From the NCBI GenBank assembly GCA_005223185.1, contig NJBN01000011.1, positions 62,001 to 126,000 of the forward strand: 64,000 nt of DNA, read 5' to 3'. The DNA is from a candidate division LCP-89 bacterium B3_LCP (GTDB taxonomy: Bacteria; Electryoneota; B3-LCP). A program made the translations under genes and the position numbers. Positions 60,760 through 64,000 of the stretch are shown here, one piece after another (position 1 is the stretch's first letter; every line of letters begins with the position of its first letter). Below the pieces are notes generated by a model. It had not been told where the DNA came from. It searched no databases and worked only from the letters and a program-made list of their open reading frames with translations.

Positions 60760-63612
60760 TTACTTCATCAACACCATCTTTCCGGTAGTGCTGAAGTCAC
60801 CTGCTTCTACACGATACAGGTAAATACCTGAGGACAGGTCAGAAGCATCGAAGGTTACTTCATGTACGCCTGCATCCCGCCAACCGTTGACGAGATCTGC
60901 GACCTTCCGCCCTGACAGATCATATACTGCCAGATGAACCAGATTTGCACCTGGCAACTGGTAACTGATTACTGTCGAAGGATTGAAGGGATTGGGGAAG
61001 TTCTGACTTAGCAGATGTGTTTCCGGTACAATCTCTTCAGATGCAGAAACCCAATTCTCAAAGAGTTCACCAGTGTTCTGCCAGGTTTCCACCCAGTCGC
61101 CATCACCACTGCTAAGTTTCTCGAAGTCAAAGTGATCTTCAGTGAAAGTATAGTCCGGATAGACCCCGATATAAGCATTGTAGGTGTAAGTTCCCTCCGG
61201 GGCTCCTCCCGGAACACTCTGCGTACGGTCACGGTTGACAGACGAACTACCCGCAAAAGTGTAATCACCAACGGGACCAACCGTAGGTCCAAAGGTAGTA
61301 CCATTGGGAAGGGTAACGTCGCACCAAATATCGGCAGTCACTGCCGATGAACCATTATTTGTGCCCTCGATGTTGTAATCGAAGCTGCCACCTGATACTG
61401 GAATCTGTATGGGAGTACCATCCGGTGTCAAGGTAACAACGATATCCGGCGGCGTTCCTTCAACTGTGACTTCGCCGGTGTAGCGGTAGTAGTTGGCTTT
61501 GGTTACCGTAACCAGCATGGGGACGCCTGGGATCAGAGTTGAAAGGGTTACGTCAACTGCTGATCCTGTGCCTTCGGCGCTTCCGACCACGCTACCCATC
61601 TGGCTTAATCCTATCAGGGAAGCATCATCCGCAGTAACGGAGAATGTCGTCGCACTCGTAGAGACCGTGCTGCCATGACTGACCGTCAGATTCTCCGGGA
61701 TCTCCGAATAAAGCGTCATGAAAGCATCGCCATGATGATGGAATAGGTAGTAGGTTACGCTCTTGCTCCCGGGGTTAGACGGCCAGGAAGACGCCTGCAG
61801 ATAATACTTGCCGCTGGCATTTCCGAAAGCGGGGCGCAGATTATCTTCACCGTAGGGATCAGCTCCGTAACCGGGATCGAAATCGGGCCACATCGAATCG
61901 TAGATTCCCCAGACGAAGGTATCATTTACAAACGAGTACGAAGTGGCACTTGCTGCCAGGACACCCAGCGCTCTGTTCGGATAACGGTGGAAGGCTTCGG
62001 CAAAACACTCACTACCACTATTGAACTTACCAGTGCTGCAGTTAATCGAGAACACGTAGGGGTACATATCGTTGTTAAGTCCATTCATATCATATATCTG
62101 ATAATCAGGCTCACCCCATCCAGTCACGGAACCGTGATCTCTGTGCTGAACGATAAAAGCACCGCTATTTATGGCGTTATTTATTCCTGCTGCGTTTCCA
62201 CCCCAATTTGTCAAATGGTCGGGCGTTGCTGGAATGTATCCTAAGCCCGTAGGACCGAAGTAATTCACTACCATCCAGGTATTAGAGTTAGAAGACCAAG
62301 AACCACTTGGATAACCGGAATAAAGAGCGTATTGACGTGCTGGTCTTTTATCATGGACGTTGGCCATGTATCCGTAAATTACCTCACAACATAGGATGAA
62401 CCAGCGTTCTGTCTGCCAGCCGCCGGCGATGAGAGGTTGATCGTAGAAGTTAGGATCAGTGTAGGGATAACGCTCATATTCCAGCATCTTGGAGATAGTA
62501 TTCTGTAGATGAGTGTTGTTCTGTGCACAAATACGACCAATCGCCAGATCCGGCAGTTGATCGCCATTGACGTCAGCGTAGAAGTTATCCGATACACAGC
62601 TACCAAAACTCGGGGCAGTAATTCCATAAGTATCTCCTGACCACTCATAGTCGGACAGAAGCAGCACTGCCACCGGAGGTATATCCCATTGATAGTAAGC
62701 AGTGGTTATGTAGGTTTGAATAGCAGTTGAATTATTGCCGCCTATTTCCGAAAGAGTTACCACATCGGTGCGGATTCCCTGTTCGTTGCGCCATTGTTTG
62801 AGGGTATCTGCCCAGGCGACGAATTCGGGATCGTCAGGTGTGATAATAATGTATTCAACGTTCGTTTCATCAGTCTGGGAATTGCGATGGAATTCAACTT
62901 CCGGAAGGGATTGGTAATTGAAGATATTCTGGCGCAGTACCGGTTCCCACCAGCGGCTGCGCAGGCGGTCTTCACCGAAATGACCGTTACCACCGTGGAA
63001 GTTCACACGCACCAAGATATCGGTATATACGATCAAATCCTGTGTTATGGGATTGTATTGGAAGGGTGTAACGCCCACTGTAACAATATCCACGCCACGA
63101 ATTTCAGTAACTTCACTTAATAGTACCGGGTTTTGCGGGTAATTGGCATTCGCGCCGTATATCTCCGGGTTCTTCTGGTATTTCAGAGGTGAATCGTCAT
63201 TCTCAAGGGGTATTTCGAATGCCGGAACAAGGTTAAGTCCATGCATTACTTCCGTTCGATATTCGACGATTTCCAGCTCTGCGGTAGCGCCCTCTGGAAT
63301 CGCAATAAAGCGACCAGTTCCCGGCAGATCGGGCGCTCCGGCATCGTTAGGCAACAACACGCCCGGGATGTTGATCTTCTGCATTAGTTCGCCAGCGATC
63401 ATCATGTCCAGAATCTGCATGTCTGTTACAGAGAAGATGATTTCAACTCCTGAAGCGTTCTGATTCATGAGGTTGAATCCATTCTCAGCCCAATTATTCT
63501 CAAAGGAAATCTCGGCAGCGTAAGACGTAGAAGTCGCAAACGCTAAGACCAATCCTAAGATAATTGTTAGCCCAAGCTTCTGGGGCTTTGTTTTTCCATT
63601 TTTTCTGTTCAT
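60760..63612 (-). CDS. Second gingipain-like C25 cysteine peptidase with T9SS sorting domain
   Basis: A 950-residue secreted cysteine endopeptidase. The start is ATG 63612 with GAGGAAGG, then a signal peptide (LTIILGLVLAFATSTSYA). A C25 propeptide (about 35-230) is followed by the catalytic domain (245-610), with His493 in QHRDHGSVTGW and Cys525 in FSINCSTGKF. An Ig-like domain and a roughly 230-residue C-terminal module then follow, homologous to the end of the peptidase at 1624-5730. It finishes in a type A sorting domain (FPNPFNPSTVISYQLP to KMVLMK). It is a paralogue rather than a copy of that first peptidase. Confidence 0.92.
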   Translation of the reverse strand: MNRKNGKTKPQKLGLTIILGLVLAFATSTSYAAEISFENNWAENGFNLMNQNASGVEIIFSVTDMQILDMMIAGELMQKINIPGVLLPNDAGAPDLPGTGRFIAIPEGATAELEIVEYRTEVMHGLNLVPAFEIPLENDDSPLKYQKNPEIYGANANYPQNPVLLSEVTEIRGVDIVTVGVTPFQYNPITQDLIVYTDILVRVNFHGGNGHFGEDRLRSRWWEPVLRQNIFNYQSLPEVEFHRNSQTDETNVEYIIITPDDPEFVAWADTLKQWRNEQGIRTDVVTLSEIGGNNSTAIQTYITTAYYQWDIPPVAVLLLSDYEWSGDTYGITAPSFGSCVSDNFYADVNGDQLPDLAIGRICAQNNTHLQNTISKMLEYERYPYTDPNFYDQPLIAGGWQTERWFILCCEVIYGYMANVHDKRPARQYALYSGYPSGSWSSNSNTWMVVNYFGPTGLGYIPATPDHLTNWGGNAAGINNAINSGAFIVQHRDHGSVTGWGEPDYQIYDMNGLNNDMYPYVFSINCSTGKFNSGSECFAEAFHRYPNRALGVLAASATSYSFVNDTFVWGIYDSMWPDFDPGYGADPYGEDNLRPAFGNASGKYYLQASSWPSNPGSKSVTYYLFHHHGDAFMTLYSEIPENLTVSHGSTVSTSATTFSVTADDASLIGLSQMGSVVGSAEGTGSAVDVTLSTLIPGVPMLVTVTKANYYRYTGEVTVEGTPPDIVVTLTPDGTPIQIPVSGGSFDYNIEGTNNGSSAVTADIWCDVTLPNGTTFGPTVGPVGDYTFAGSSSVNRDRTQSVPGGAPEGTYTYNAYIGVYPDYTFTEDHFDFEKLSSGDGDWVETWQNTGELFENWVSASEEIVPETHLLSQNFPNPFNPSTVISYQLPGANLVHLAVYDLSGRKVADLVNGWRDAGVHEVTFDASDLSSGIYLYRVEAGDFSTTGKMVLMK

Positions 63613-63700
63613 GTTGCCTTCCTCAAAGTTAATTAGTTTCTAATTCGGAATTTTCCGTATTTATATCTTTTTCTTAATTCCCGATAAAATCGCACACAAT

Positions 63701-63729
63701 AATATACAAAATTATTCTCTAATAAACAA
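63701..63729 (-). promoter_or_regulatory. Promoter of the second C25 peptidase
   Basis: Minus strand TTGTTT (63724-63729), 17 bases, TATATT (63701-63706), 88 bases before the ATG. Confidence 0.45.
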
Positions 63730-63906
63730 GCTCTAAAAAAAAGAAAATGTTTTTGTCATTTCTTTTTTTATTATGGGGATCTGGGACACCATAGACGCAG
63801 GCGATCCCGATTTACACGGCTGTCAGATTCCCGTGGCGTTTCGCTTCTTCCAAAGGAACCACTACGTGGCCAGAAGCATGTATTTTCCCTAAAAATATCT
63901 CCCCTC

Positions 63907-64000
63907 TTGACTTTTGATGATTTATTTTGTATATTGATTATCATCACTCTTTTCCAGTTTGAAAATTTGCAATTTGTATTTTGCAATTGGAGGATACTAT
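63907..64000 (+). promoter_or_regulatory. Promoter and ribosome site of a gene starting beyond the window
   Basis: TTGACT (63907-63912), exactly 17 bases, TATATT (63930-63935). GGAGGA at 63989-63994 is followed by TACTAT at the very end, so a plus-strand gene should start at or just after base 64000. Two TTGCAATT direct repeats (63967-63974 and 63981-63988) lie between. Confidence 0.6.

Noticed and set aside
63771-63986. A 71-codon minus-strand frame at the right edge
   Set aside because: No ribosome site or family resemblance, and the region carries a clear plus-strand promoter and ribosome site for a gene beyond the window.

Overview
The window is bacterial DNA of moderate GC. I would place it in an uncultured lineage of the FCB superphylum (the Calditrichota / KSB1 / Marinimicrobia / Zixibacteria neighbourhood), without claiming a genus. 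The main evidence is a set of secreted proteins ending in type IX secretion (T9SS) sorting domains of the form YPNPFNP...SGVY...KMVLLK: two gingipain-like C25 peptidases, an M14 carboxypeptidase, an FG-GAP/VCBS propeller protein and a propeller-like protein. No rRNA, tRNA or CRISPR array was found.

Layout. 1-5.8 kb: beta-helix protein (open at the window edge) and C25 peptidase, minus strand. 5.8-8.5 kb: MFS exporter, HAD phosphatase, TPR protein. 8.5-10.7 kb: a REP-associated (RAYT) transposase with its REP-type palindromes and a YaaC-like gene. 10.7-21.7 kb: housekeeping genes (OsmC, Lon, glutamate dehydrogenase, membrane glycosyltransferase, ferritin-like protein, NifU-type protein, acetyl-CoA synthetase) and a T9SS cargo protein. 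21.8-38.3 kb: nuoJ, K, L, M and N of respiratory complex I, all on the plus strand. The gaps between K, L, M and N hold three separate MNT/HEPN nucleotidyltransferase-RNase modules and several AT-rich orphan genes. 38.3-39.4 kb: acetyltransferase and methyltransferase. 39.5-46.8 kb: a respiratory island, with a tetraheme cytochrome, Rieske protein, b6-type cytochrome b and nonaheme cytochrome on the minus strand, facing two octaheme hydroxylamine-oxidoreductase-like cytochromes with an Rrf2/IscR/NsrR-type regulator between them. 47-52.4 kb: small membrane proteins, a cupin, a degenerate nuclease-fold protein and a ParE-type toxin-antitoxin. 52.5-55.8 kb: a dehydrogenase/enoyl-CoA hydratase fusion with a thiolase. 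56.5-63.6 kb: three more T9SS cargo proteins.

How it fits together. Complex I subunits J-N are the membrane proton-pumping arm; the A-I subunits are not here. The Rieske/cytochrome b operon would take electrons from quinol and pass them through multiheme cytochromes, plausibly to the octaheme enzymes that act on nitrite, hydroxylamine or NO. Acs, GDH and the beta-oxidation pair fit growth on amino acids, acetate or short acids, supplied by the secreted peptidases.

Two features stand out beyond the genes. Intergenic DNA is packed with short dispersed palindromes of many families, two of which sit in frame inside a T9SS sorting domain, and with degenerate seven-base tandem repeats confined to the complex I gaps. 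Second, many genes share one promoter form, TTGnnn, 17 bases, then TATATT.
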